From: a virus
DNA length: 38,534 nt
Direction: 5' to 3' (one strand)
IMG/VR virus record: IMGVR_UViG_3300037847_003227
Location: 1 to 38,534 of that record
Shown here piece by piece: positions 23,001 to 30,577 of this stretch; the stretch's first letter is position 1, and the number at the start of each line of letters is the position of its first letter. Below the pieces are notes generated by a model. It saw nothing but the letters and a program-made list of their open reading frames with translations. It was not told where the DNA came from and made no database searches. A program made the translations under genes and the position numbers.

Positions 23001-23021
23001 CATATAATAAATACATATATT

Positions 23022-23174
23022 ATGCACCATGTTATCGAAAATCAAATCTTTGATCACTGCAGAAAGGAAATAAATGAGACGAAGCAAATGGTAAAGAAAT
23101 TAAAGGAACGAGGCTTCGTAGTTTATGAAAAAGGCAAAAAGAATGAGCAGAATAAGATCGAAGTATTACACTAA
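23022..23174 (+). CDS. First rightward gene, 50-residue protein
   Basis: The frame is open from 22872, but the part before 23022 covers the promoter, so ATG 23022 (MHHVIENQIFDHC) is chosen; it is 21 bases past the -7 box. The protein is helical and basic (REINETKQMVKKLKERGF, then KGKKNEQNK). No family recognised. It overlaps the next gene. Its place suggests immediate early expression. Confidence 0.55.
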   Translation: MHHVIENQIFDHCRKEINETKQMVKKLKERGFVVYEKGKKNEQNKIEVLH

Positions 23175-23400
23175 CAAAAGCATCAAAACAAGGATTGATA
23201 AAATTCTAGAGTTAAATGCTACGTATTGTGCTAACCTAGGAACTAAAACACCATTAGATCTTGGGACCAAAGAAGCTGTGGAAAAAAGGTGGGTAGAAAT
23301 GGCACAGAAAATTTTTGAACTCGATCCCGAGTTCTATATTAGTGTGATGAAAAACACAGATGGTAACTTTATTAGAAAATATAAAGGATACCCTGCGTAA
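23125..23400 (+). CDS. Small basic protein of unknown function
   Basis: 91 residues from ATG 23125, or 85 from ATG 23143 (MSRIRSKYY), which has a smaller overlap with the upstream gene. A basic N-terminus (KKAKRMSRIRSKYY), then helices with GTKEAVEKRWVEMAQKIFELDPEFY and an aromatic/basic end. Looks like a small helical protein; no family recognised. The stop is directly followed by the right copy of the 13-bp inverted repeat. Confidence 0.55.
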   Translation: MKKAKRMSRIRSKYYTNKSIKTRIDKILELNATYCANLGTKTPLDLGTKEAVEKRWVEMAQKIFELDPEFYISVMKNTDGNFIRKYKGYPA

Positions 23401-23413
23401 AAAGTCTCTATAA
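23401..23413. repeat. 13-bp inverted repeat, right copy
   Basis: AAAGTCTCTATAA, exact reverse complement of the left copy at 22979-22991. It starts one base after the TAA of the preceding gene, so the two copies bracket the first two rightward genes. Confidence 0.6.
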
Positions 23414-23458
23414 TAGTCCTATAGTTTAGTAGTTCTTTTATTTCATACGATTTTGCCA

Positions 23459-23466
23459 TATATTTA
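23459..23466 (+). promoter_or_regulatory. Possible -7 box of a second rightward promoter
   Basis: TATATTTA, identical to the -7 box at 22993-23000, in the 104-base gap before the Acb2/Tad1-like gene. A TTTT lies at the right distance for -33 (23435-23439) but is not a clean TTTG. The start codon at 23505 is 38 bases downstream. Confidence 0.4.
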
Positions 23467-23504
23467 TGGGAGAATACAATAAAGAATTATTAAATCAATA
23501 AATA

Positions 23505-23804
23505 ATGGACGTAGTAAAAGCAGGAGTAGAGTATAAAGCGACCGATTTCGCAGACAATACAAAATTTCAAACCATAAAGTTTACCGAAAAAAAGGATGGT
23601 AAGTTTCAAGACGGAACTACTAATGAAGAAGTTATCAATATTCTTATAGATAGGTTCTATAGTTTACAAAAAAAGAATTTTAGTGCAGAGAATCAATGCA
23701 TCATACTGTTATTAAAGAATGTAAGACAGTTAGTTGCTAAAAGACTCTCTAGAAAAATAGAAAAAGTAATTAAGTATAATGAAAGTACAAATACCAACCA
23801 ATAA
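23505..23804 (+). CDS. Acb2/Tad1-like protein, candidate cyclic-nucleotide sponge
   Basis: 99 residues. The pattern is FQTIKFTEKKDG (21-32), then DGTTNEEVINILIDRF (36-51), a loop with FSAEN (59-63), a second helix CIILLLKNVRQLVAKRLSRK (65-84) and a short polar tail. I recognise this as the helical-hairpin family often written DGTTNEEVL..LIDRL..L...CREN...LEEAL.WL..RTRDR, which includes the anti-CBASS protein Acb2 and the anti-Thoeris protein Tad1. Those bind and sequester cyclic nucleotide signals or cADPR isomers. The EN pair and the basic end of the last helix are kept, though RTRDR reads KRLSR. Early position under its own promoter suits an anti-defence role. Binding is inference. Confidence 0.65.
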   Translation: MDVVKAGVEYKATDFADNTKFQTIKFTEKKDGKFQDGTTNEEVINILIDRFYSLQKKNFSAENQCIILLLKNVRQLVAKRLSRKIEKVIKYNESTNTNQ

Positions 23805-24120
23805 CGAGAGATTCCTAAAAGATTATTTAAACGCAATAAACGGAATATTAAAAATGACACAAACAGAAATTAATGTTTGTGCGACTCTTCTTGGTTTAGA
23901 TATAAATAATCCTTGTTCGAAAGATAATAGAATGGAAGCAGCTAAGCAACTTAAGTGGAGCAGAGCAGTTTTAAATAATTCTATTAAAAGTTTAAAAGAT
24001 AAGAATGTCTTGCAGTATGACGCTAGTAAGAAGATACGTTACACGTTTCATCCATTAGTTTATAATTACAAAGCAAACAATGTCTTAACTTTTGAATTTA
24101 AAAACACAGATGAACTATGA
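23779..24120 (+). CDS. Winged-helix-like DNA-binding protein
   Basis: 113 residues. A helical N-terminus (FLKDYLNAINGILKMTQTEINVCATLL) followed by AAKQLKWSRAVLNNSIKSLKDKNVLQ, a helix-turn-helix with the recognition helix around SRAVLNNSIKSL, then a probable wing (KKIRYTFHPLV). The order resembles winged-helix replication or transcription regulators. It overlaps the Acb2/Tad1-like gene by 26 bases and the next gene by 11. Regulation of the middle/late plus-strand genes would fit its position; that is inference. Confidence 0.6.
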   Translation: MKVQIPTNNERFLKDYLNAINGILKMTQTEINVCATLLGLDINNPCSKDNRMEAAKQLKWSRAVLNNSIKSLKDKNVLQYDASKKIRYTFHPLVYNYKANNVLTFEFKNTDEL

Positions 24121-24316
24121 TTATTTTATTGATGTACGTATTGTTGGGCTAGAGAATGTGTTTGAGTTTCTGAATTATCAGAAAAAACAATTTACTCTAA
24201 AAGGAATGCAGTTTGAGCATGATGTACTTGTAGATGTAGAGGATTTTGATACTTACGTTGTAAGAATGTGGATGGATCCACAAGATTATATAGATTTTTA
24301 TGGCAGCAAAAATTAA
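24110..24316 (+). CDS. Small acidic protein of unknown function
   Basis: 68 residues from ATG 24110 (MNYDYFIDVRIVGLENV); an ATG 18 bases earlier is also in frame but deeper in the upstream gene. Alternating strands and acidic stretches (HDVLVDVEDFDTYVVRMWMDPQDYIDFYG). Probably a small alpha/beta protein. No family recognised. Confidence 0.55.
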   Translation: MNYDYFIDVRIVGLENVFEFLNYQKKQFTLKGMQFEHDVLVDVEDFDTYVVRMWMDPQDYIDFYGSKN

Positions 24317-24446
24317 ATTATCAATTTATTATAAGAAACCAAGAAGGAAGAGACCTGGAGTTCATTCCAAAAATAGAAATACAAATCAGAAAACAGGAAA
24401 ATATTATGATGGATCTAAATACAGAGGGCAAGGGAGAGCTAATTAA
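24300..24446 (+). CDS. Very basic 48-residue protein
   Basis: ATG 24300-24302 to TAA 24444-24446. It begins MAAKIKLSIYYKKPRRKRPG, then VHSKNRNTNQKTGKYYDGSK and ends YRGQGRAN. The pattern RRKRPGVHSK...YRGQGR is one I recall from tiny basic proteins of other phages, which supports a real gene. It overlaps the upstream gene by 17 bases and the next by 41. With more than a third Lys/Arg it probably binds nucleic acid. Confidence 0.65.
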   Translation: MAAKIKLSIYYKKPRRKRPGVHSKNRNTNQKTGKYYDGSKYRGQGRAN

Positions 24447-24573
24447 ATACGTAGTATCTACTAACAAAGTATCCATGCCTAAAAAAATGGTTATTACTTG
24501 TTCTAGAGAAGATGCAGCAAAAATTGCAAAACAGCTAGGAGGAGTAGTAATGTACGAAGTTAAAAATGGATAA
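24406..24573 (+). CDS. Small protein of unknown function
   Basis: 55 residues from ATG 24406 (or the next codon, also ATG). The frame is open further upstream to 24268, but that part runs through the basic 48-residue gene, so the later start is chosen. ELIKYVVSTNKVSMPKKMVITCSREDAAKIAKQLGG looks like a small beta-beta-alpha unit. It overlaps the SNase gene by 8 bases. Function unknown. Confidence 0.5.
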   Translation: MMDLNTEGKGELIKYVVSTNKVSMPKKMVITCSREDAAKIAKQLGGVVMYEVKNG

Positions 24574-24961
24574 ATTTATATACAGAGGTAAATTATTAAG
24601 AGTTGTTGATGGTGATACTATCGATGCTATGATTGATTTAGGTTTTGACACCTGGGTTAAAAAAAGAATTAGATATAAAGGCATTGATACATGGGAAAGT
24701 AGAACAAGAGATCTAGATGAAAAGAAAAAAGGACTAGCAGCTAAAGCAAGAAACAAAGAGTTACTAACAAAGGTGTCTAACAAGCCTAATTATTTTAGAC
24801 TTGTGTCTCATGGGACAGGAAAATATGGTAGAGTACTTGGAGAAATACACATAATGGATAAAGACGAGACAAAGATGAGTGTCAATGAGACATTGATACG
24901 TGAAGGACACGCTTATTACTATGAAGGAGGTAAAAAGAAAACGTTCAAAGCAGATGAGTGA
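24566..24961 (+). CDS. Thermonuclease-like (SNase fold) nuclease
   Basis: 131 residues, about the size of the staphylococcal nuclease core. RVVDGDTIDAMIDLG (12-26; Asp15/Asp17 with DGDT), RIRYKGIDTWESR (34-46; Arg36, Asp41, Glu44) and KYGRVLGEI (86-94; Arg89) hold the metal ligands and both arginines and the glutamate used in catalysis. It has no signal peptide, so acts inside the cell, degrading DNA or RNA. Possible uses are host DNA breakdown or genome processing before packaging, as it lies just upstream of the terminase cluster. Confidence 0.85.
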   Translation: MDKFIYRGKLLRVVDGDTIDAMIDLGFDTWVKKRIRYKGIDTWESRTRDLDEKKKGLAAKARNKELLTKVSNKPNYFRLVSHGTGKYGRVLGEIHIMDKDETKMSVNETLIREGHAYYYEGGKKKTFKADE

Positions 24962-25115
24962 AAATAATTTAGTAACTTTATTAAGGAAAGTAGAGCACGA
25001 GTTAAAAGCAAAATGTGAACAAACTTATAACGAATTAGAGTGCGATGAGTGGGCAGCAAAACATGGAATGATAGTTAGAATAAGAAAAGATATAGAAAAC
25101 AATGGCAAAAAATAA
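24954..25115 (+). CDS. Small helical protein of unknown function
   Basis: 53 residues from ATG 24954 (MSENNLVTLLRKVEHELKAK), which overlaps the SNase gene by 8 bases; the longer frame would overlap far more. Highly charged helices with two cysteines (KCEQTYNELECDEW). It overlaps the next gene by 14 bases. No family recognised. Confidence 0.55.
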   Translation: MSENNLVTLLRKVEHELKAKCEQTYNELECDEWAAKHGMIVRIRKDIENNGKK

Positions 25116-25356
25116 GTTAAAACAAGAAATTTATAAGGAAATACAAGAAGAAATGGGAGGTGAGTTACAGGAAATACAACAAATCTGTGAATCACAATTT
25201 GAATACTTAGAAAAAATTATGAAAAGAGGAGCATTTGATAGTGTTAGACTTTCATACTTTGGAAGATTTCATGTAAATCCTAACAGACTAAAAAAATTAA
25301 ACGATGAGGCTTTTCAAAGAAGACAATTTTCAAGTAGTAATAAATCCGGAAGCTAA
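25102..25356 (+). CDS. HU/IHF-like small DNA-binding protein candidate
   Basis: 84 residues. Two N-terminal helices (KLKQEIYKEIQEEMGGELQEIQQICESQFEYLEKIM) are followed by GAFDSVRLSYFGRFHVNPNRLKKLN (about 53-67 the core). The element VRLxYFGRFxVxPxRL resembles the first beta strand pair of HU/IHF (vxLxgFGxFxvxxRaaR). IHF-like proteins with this VRLPYFGKF pattern occur in crAss-like phages near packaging genes. The rest of the HU body is short or missing, so the call is tentative. Confidence 0.5.
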   Translation: MAKNKLKQEIYKEIQEEMGGELQEIQQICESQFEYLEKIMKRGAFDSVRLSYFGRFHVNPNRLKKLNDEAFQRRQFSSSNKSGS

Positions 25357-25876
25357 ATTAATACCGGAGTTTAAAAAAATCATAACTAATGACAAAGACA
25401 GGAAAAAAAGAAACGCACACAAACACCTTGCATACATTTACTTTATGTGCGACTACAGATCACCCTATTCGATATATCCCGAAGGAGAAAGAAAACAAAG
25501 ACTCCTCAAAGACTTACACATTGACGATAAATGTCCAATCACCCAATTCGTACGCAATGGGATGGATAAGTACAATGAGTTACAACGTACCCCAGCAATA
25601 ACTAATTTAAAAGCAATCAAAGAAGGGTTGCTTACATCTTCAAAAGTTATAAATGCGTTGAATGAAAAAATATCTATTGCATTAGATCTTATAGATGGTG
25701 ACGAAGAAGGGGATGTTGGTAATATAATGAAAGATGTAACTAAACTTTTAGAAGTATCTGAGAAAATACCTAAAGCAATAGATACAATAAATTCTTTAGA
25801 AGAAAAAGTTAAGAAAGAACAAGCTAACGAAGCACAAATTCGTGGTGGTGGAACTAAAGGAATGTTTGAAGACTAA
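25304..25876 (+). CDS. Terminase small subunit candidate
   Basis: 190 residues. A basic helical N-terminal region (KKIITNDKDRKKRNAHKHLAYIYFMCDYRSPYS), a middle with YPEGERKQRLLKDLHI and ITQFVRNGMDKYNELQ, then long C-terminal helices (about 110-175, probable coiled coil) with an acidic end. It sits two genes before TerL, has the size of a small terminase, and combines a DNA-binding-like head with an oligomerising helix. No sequence motif proves it. The start overlaps the previous gene by 53 bases. Confidence 0.45.
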   Translation: MRLFKEDNFQVVINPEAKLIPEFKKIITNDKDRKKRNAHKHLAYIYFMCDYRSPYSIYPEGERKQRLLKDLHIDDKCPITQFVRNGMDKYNELQRTPAITNLKAIKEGLLTSSKVINALNEKISIALDLIDGDEEGDVGNIMKDVTKLLEVSEKIPKAIDTINSLEEKVKKEQANEAQIRGGGTKGMFED

Positions 25877-26265
25877 TGGCAAAAATAAAATTTAATACAA
25901 ACTCTAAATTAAAATGTGTCTGTGGACATAAACTAAGAATCACAGAGATAAAATCTGATGGGGTAGAATTTGAAAAATTTTGTCCGCAATGCGGACGTAC
26001 TACTCATGTAGATTATGATAATAATGAAACAGGAGGAGAGTTTGTACCATATGGAGCTGCACATTTTGTATATGAAAACGATGAAGGTAAAAACTTTAGT
26101 GGTACAATAGAAAGAGAAAATGATCTAAAAGGATTAAAAGCATATTGTCATCATCAATATGAAAATGGTCAGAGTTTTTATTTAGTTATATCTAGAATAA
26201 AAGAAGATGGTAATGTAGAGGTAATTAAAAAAGATTATACACGTCCAGAAAGATTAGAAAAGTAA
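25876..26265 (+). CDS. Zinc-ribbon protein before terminase
   Basis: 129 residues. Residues about 13-41 form a zinc ribbon: CVCGH (14-18) and CPQCGR (36-41). The rest is strand-rich (GGEFVPYGAAHFVYEND, GQSFYLVISRIKEDGNVEVI). It is joined end to start with the small terminase candidate (its ATG shares a base with the TAA) and ends 1 base before the TerL ATG. A role in packaging is suggested by context alone. Confidence 0.6.
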   Translation: MAKIKFNTNSKLKCVCGHKLRITEIKSDGVEFEKFCPQCGRTTHVDYDNNETGGEFVPYGAAHFVYENDEGKNFSGTIERENDLKGLKAYCHHQYENGQSFYLVISRIKEDGNVEVIKKDYTRPERLEK

Positions 26266-26266
26266 T

Positions 26267-28225
26267 ATGTTAGTAAATACAAGAGCATTTAGCGAAGAAG
26301 CTACAAAATTTGTAACTGAAGGAATATATTGTGGTGATCCTCCAGGAAGTGCTCCGTATTATGAGTACTGGTCAGAGCAATTGCGTAGATGTACAGAAGG
26401 ATACACTGTAGGAGACACTAGAATTACAGGTCATCACTATTTTTACCTAAATTTTTGTAGGATTAAACTAACCGAAGCTACTGAAAAACGTAAAGCTGGT
26501 CTAAAAACAGTGTCATTTCCTAATTTCTGGGATGGTGACTACCAATATTTCCATGCATTAGAAAAATCTGCAGAAGAAGGCAAGCATTTGATTGTAGCAA
26601 AAGCTAGACGTAAAGGATTTAGTTACAAAAATGCTGCCATAGCTGCTAATTTATTTAATACTAGACGTAATTCTTACACATTGTTGTGTGCTCACGATAA
26701 AAAATACTTATATCCTAAAGGAATTATGACAATGGTAACTGATTACATGAACTTTCTTAACGAACACACAGGATGGCAGAAGAGAAGACAAGTAGTTGAC
26801 AAGATTAATCATAAAAGAGCTAGTTATCTACAATATATCAACAAACAAGCTATAGAAAAAGGATATAAATCAGAAGTTGAAGCAATCACTTTTAAAGATA
26901 ACCCAGATGCTGCAAGAGGTAAAGATGCATCACTAGTTATATTTGAAGAGTGTGGTGCATTTGATAATTTAAAAGCATCTTATCTAGCAACACGTCCCTG
27001 TGTTGAGGATGGTGGTATTGTAACAGGACAGATTGTACTGTTTGGTACGGGTGGTGATATGGAAGGAGGAACAATTGACTTTGAATCTATGTTTTATAAT
27101 CCAGAAGCTTATGATCTGTATCCATTTGATAATATATGGGACGAAGGATCTACAGGATCTACATGTGGTTTTTTCTTTCCGTCATTTCAGAATAAGATCG
27201 GTTACATGGATAATGATGGTAACTCTTTAGCAGAACAAGCAAAGAAAGAAGAAGATGCTAAAAGAGATCAACTAAAGAAAGAAGCAAAAGATGCAAGCAC
27301 GTTAGATAAATACATAACAGAATATCCTTGGATGCCTAGAGAAGCATTCTTACAACAAAGAGGTAATATGTTTCCTGGTGCAGCTTTAGTATCATGGCGT
27401 AATGAGCTAATGAGAACAGGATTACACAATAAGATGGCAGTAAATGGAATACTAGTAGAAACTTCTACAGGTATATTATTTAGACCTAGTGATAAAGTAA
27501 GACCTGTTATGAAATTTCCACATAATAAATCAGATGATGTACGTGGGTGTATAGTTATGTATCAAGCACCTGCATTTAAACAAGATAAGATACCTAACGA
27601 TTTATATTTTATAGTACATGACCCCTATGCAAGTGATGGGTATGGTGCATCGTTAGGAGCAGCATATGTTATAAAAAGAGTAAACAACTTTTCTAAACCA
27701 GATGACATGATAGTCGCATCTTATGTAGGTAGACCTGAAAGTCAAGATGAATATAACTATAATTTATTTTTATTAGCTAAATATTATAATGCACAGATAG
27801 GATTTGAGAATGATAGAGGTGAAGTTATACCATATGCTAAGAGACATAGGCTACTAAACTATTTATTACCAGAAGCAGAACTGTTTGATAAAACAGATGG
27901 TGTACGTATACGAAGATTAAATAGAACATACGGTACATCTATGGGATCTAGTCATAGAAAGAATCAAGCAGAGATATATTTGCGTGATTGGTTAAGAACA
28001 CCAAGAGGAACACAAGAAGATGGTGATCGTAAACTAAATTTACATTATATTTATGACATTGCTCTGATAGATGAGCTAATAAAATACAATACAAAAGGTA
28101 ACTTTGACCGTGTATCTGCTCTTTTAGTCGGTATGTTTCATATGAAAGATCTCTATAATAAAGAGATAGAAGCAGAGTACGAAGAATCCGACAATTCGTT
28201 TTTTAATAGAAGATTTTTTCAGTAA
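26267..28225 (+). CDS. terL: Terminase large subunit
   Basis: 652 residues. ATPase domain: LIVAKARRKGFSYKNAAI (108-125) is the Walker A-like loop of the crAss-like terminases (a variant without GKT), Walker B is ASLVIFEECGAF (221-232, with catalytic Glu), and a coupling motif VLFGTGGD follows (257-264). The nuclease domain starts near 445 with YFIVHDPYASDG (Asp452), a middle acidic residue near GFENDRGEV and a late Asp near YDIALIDELI. It powers DNA translocation into the procapsid and cuts the concatemer. Portal follows after 9 bases. Confident. Confidence 0.9.
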   Translation: MLVNTRAFSEEATKFVTEGIYCGDPPGSAPYYEYWSEQLRRCTEGYTVGDTRITGHHYFYLNFCRIKLTEATEKRKAGLKTVSFPNFWDGDYQYFHALEKSAEEGKHLIVAKARRKGFSYKNAAIAANLFNTRRNSYTLLCAHDKKYLYPKGIMTMVTDYMNFLNEHTGWQKRRQVVDKINHKRASYLQYINKQAIEKGYKSEVEAITFKDNPDAARGKDASLVIFEECGAFDNLKASYLATRPCVEDGGIVTGQIVLFGTGGDMEGGTIDFESMFYNPEAYDLYPFDNIWDEGSTGSTCGFFFPSFQNKIGYMDNDGNSLAEQAKKEEDAKRDQLKKEAKDASTLDKYITEYPWMPREAFLQQRGNMFPGAALVSWRNELMRTGLHNKMAVNGILVETSTGILFRPSDKVRPVMKFPHNKSDDVRGCIVMYQAPAFKQDKIPNDLYFIVHDPYASDGYGASLGAAYVIKRVNNFSKPDDMIVASYVGRPESQDEYNYNLFLLAKYYNAQIGFENDRGEVIPYAKRHRLLNYLLPEAELFDKTDGVRIRRLNRTYGTSMGSSHRKNQAEIYLRDWLRTPRGTQEDGDRKLNLHYIYDIALIDELIKYNTKGNFDRVSALLVGMFHMKDLYNKEIEAEYEESDNSFFNRRFFQ

Positions 28226-28234
28226 TTTGTAGGC

Positions 28235-30496
28235 ATGAGTAGAATTCCGAAGCAGAAACTCCCTCGAAGTCGGAAAACTAAAGAGTGGGGGAAAAAGTCT
28301 ATGAACGCCTTTATTGACAGAACACAGTTCTCTAGTCAACACAAATCTCATATGCATAAATATTATGATGCTTATAACGGCAACTTAGCCGAAGCAGATT
28401 ATAACTATGTAATCAACCCTTATAACTCTGAAAAACATAAAACAAAAGGATTTCCTGCTAAACTCCGTAGCTACAATATTATTAAACCTGTTGTAGATTT
28501 ATTATTAGGAGAAAAAGCAAAAAGACCTTTCTCACATCAAGTAGTCGTACGTAATTCTGATATGAAGAGTATGCAAGATGAATTACTAAAAGATGAATTA
28601 CGAAAATACTTAGAACAAAAGTTTGTTAATGACCTAAATGAAATGGGTGTAGAAACTGGTATGGATTCTAAAGAATTACCAGAACTACAACAAATGCAAG
28701 AAGAAATTGTAGGAAACTACAAAGATATTCGTGCAGTAATGGGTCAACAAACTTTAGATTACTTAATAGATAAATTAGAACTACCAGATAATTTACAAAC
28801 AGCTTTCTTTGACTGGCTAGTAGCAGGAGAAGTTTACACATATAAAGATATATGTATGGATGATTGCGAATATGAAATCGTATCTCCATTAGATATAGAT
28901 TATGAAAAGTCACCAGACGTTCAATTTATAGAAGATGGTGATTGGTGTGTAAGACGTAAGATGATGAGTGTTAATGCTATTGTAGATAATTTTTATGATG
29001 TACTAAAAGATTCTGAAATAGATCGTTTAGAAAATCCATCACAAAAAACATCTACTGGTATGATCTCTCCATTTAGTCCTAACTATCCAGAAACAGACGC
29101 AGAAAGATTTGCAGAAGTATTACATGTAACATGGAAGTCTTTCGCACGCGTAGGTATACTAACTTACTTTGATGATTTAGGTCAAGAACAAAGTATGATT
29201 GTTGATGAAACATACAAAGTAGACAAAGAAGCTAATGAAAATATTGAATATTTTTGGGTTAATCAGGTTTGGGAAGGGTACAGAATAGATGGTGATATAT
29301 ATGTCAACATCAGACCCCATCAAGTACAGAGAAACGAAATGTCTAATCTTTCAATTTGTAAGCTCCCCTACAACGGAAGAATCTACTCTAATAGACATTC
29401 GGATCAGATATCCATCGTTTCCATGGGCGTACCCTACCAGATCTTGTATAACATTTTCCATTATAGATTAGAATTATCTATTGCAAAAAACAAGGATAAG
29501 ATCATGTTAATGGAAATGAATACTATTCCTAAGAGACATGGATGGGACGAAGAGAAGTTTATGTATTATGCTGATGCAATGGGATATGCTTTTATAGATT
29601 CTACTGCAGAAGGTAAAAGAGGAGAAAGAGTTTCTTTTAATCAGTTCCAAGTATTAGATATGAGTCTAGGACAATATATAGCGGCACAGTTTCAGCTATT
29701 ACAGTCTGTAAAAATGGAATGGGAAGAACTAGTAGGAATATCTAGACAAAGAAAAGGACAAGTGCAAGCATCTGATGGTATTGGAGCAACAGAAAGAGCT
29801 GTGTTCCAATCTTCTGTTATGACTGAAGAGTTATTTAGAAGGTTCGATAAATTCACTGAAAGAGAGTTTAACGGTTTATTAGATACTGCAAAAGTTGCTT
29901 GGAAAGATGGTAAGAAAACACAATATATAACTAGTGACTACAGAGAAGCAATATTAGATGTAGATCCTGGATTATTCCAAGAAGCAGAGTTTGGTGTATT
30001 TGTTAAAAATAATTCTATTGAGCAAGATAAGCTACAAGCATTAAAACAATTAACATTATCATTTGCACAAAACGGAAGTCAGCCTTCTACTATAGCAGAA
30101 ATATTAGAAGGAAATAATTTTGCACAAATAAAAACAAAATTACAAGAAGTTGACAAGTTAGAAAAGCAATTACAGCAAGCACAACAACAACAGGCACAAC
30201 AGATGCAAACACAACAATTACAAGCTCAAGCTCAGCAACAACAAGCAGCTAGAGACTTTGAAGCGTCTGAAAATCAGAAAGACAGAGATAGCAAAATGGA
30301 CATTGAACAGATGAAAGTTGCAGCTAAAGCTGTAGATCAAGATATGAATGATAATGGAGTAAATGACCAAGTAGATTTAGCTAAAGTACAGCTAGAAAGA
30401 GAAAAACTTCAGGTTAAAAGAGAAGAAATAAGAAATAAAAAAGATATTGAAGAGAAGAAAATAGCAGCACAAAAGAAAACAGCTGCTAAAAAATAA
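28235..30496 (+). CDS. Portal protein
   Basis: 753 residues. The first ~100 residues contain the crAss-like portal pattern: a basic start, YYDAYNGNL, NPYNSEKHKTKGFPAKLRSYNIIKPVVDLLLGEKAKRPF (key residues FPAK, YNI, PVVDLLLGE, RP). The body (110-620) has the mixed structure of portals with QMAFY-free stem regions; the C-terminal ~110 residues are Gln-rich (about 640-680) and then a charged coiled coil. It forms the dodecameric ring that TerL docks on. Position between TerL and the scaffold/capsid genes agrees. Confidence 0.85.
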   Translation: MSRIPKQKLPRSRKTKEWGKKSMNAFIDRTQFSSQHKSHMHKYYDAYNGNLAEADYNYVINPYNSEKHKTKGFPAKLRSYNIIKPVVDLLLGEKAKRPFSHQVVVRNSDMKSMQDELLKDELRKYLEQKFVNDLNEMGVETGMDSKELPELQQMQEEIVGNYKDIRAVMGQQTLDYLIDKLELPDNLQTAFFDWLVAGEVYTYKDICMDDCEYEIVSPLDIDYEKSPDVQFIEDGDWCVRRKMMSVNAIVDNFYDVLKDSEIDRLENPSQKTSTGMISPFSPNYPETDAERFAEVLHVTWKSFARVGILTYFDDLGQEQSMIVDETYKVDKEANENIEYFWVNQVWEGYRIDGDIYVNIRPHQVQRNEMSNLSICKLPYNGRIYSNRHSDQISIVSMGVPYQILYNIFHYRLELSIAKNKDKIMLMEMNTIPKRHGWDEEKFMYYADAMGYAFIDSTAEGKRGERVSFNQFQVLDMSLGQYIAAQFQLLQSVKMEWEELVGISRQRKGQVQASDGIGATERAVFQSSVMTEELFRRFDKFTEREFNGLLDTAKVAWKDGKKTQYITSDYREAILDVDPGLFQEAEFGVFVKNNSIEQDKLQALKQLTLSFAQNGSQPSTIAEILEGNNFAQIKTKLQEVDKLEKQLQQAQQQQAQQMQTQQLQAQAQQQQAARDFEASENQKDRDSKMDIEQMKVAAKAVDQDMNDNGVNDQVDLAKVQLEREKLQVKREEIRNKKDIEEKKIAAQKKTAAKK

Positions 30497-30577
30497 TAAA
30501 AAGACTATATATAAAGGTAAATATGAACCATATATATTTTAGATAGAAACTAGTATAATTTAATTAATTTTGTAAAA

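Larger units (their letters stand above)
22605..23021. promoter_or_regulatory. Divergent control region between the two transcription arms
   Basis: 417 bases with no convincing gene. From left: a TATAAT-like box for the leftward genes near 22622-22627 (minus strand), a hairpin ACTACC/GGTAGT (22626-22631, 22644-22649), an imperfect direct repeat starting GCGGGGG at 22639 and 22666 (27-base period), the palindrome AAGCGCGCTT followed by T7 (about 22726-22739), GCACCC/GGGTGC motifs, and at the right end a Bacteroidota-type promoter. GC content jumps locally compared with the flanks. Likely holds the early promoters for both arms and possibly an operator or origin. Confidence 0.55.

Noticed and set aside
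22872-23021. Longer first rightward gene starting at 22872
   Set aside because: The added part runs through the promoter and homopolymer T run and reads as Phe/Cys-rich non-protein-like sequence.
24268-24405. Longer start of the small gene before SNase
   Set aside because: This part runs through the basic 48-residue gene in another frame and lacks protein-like composition; ATG 24406 is better.
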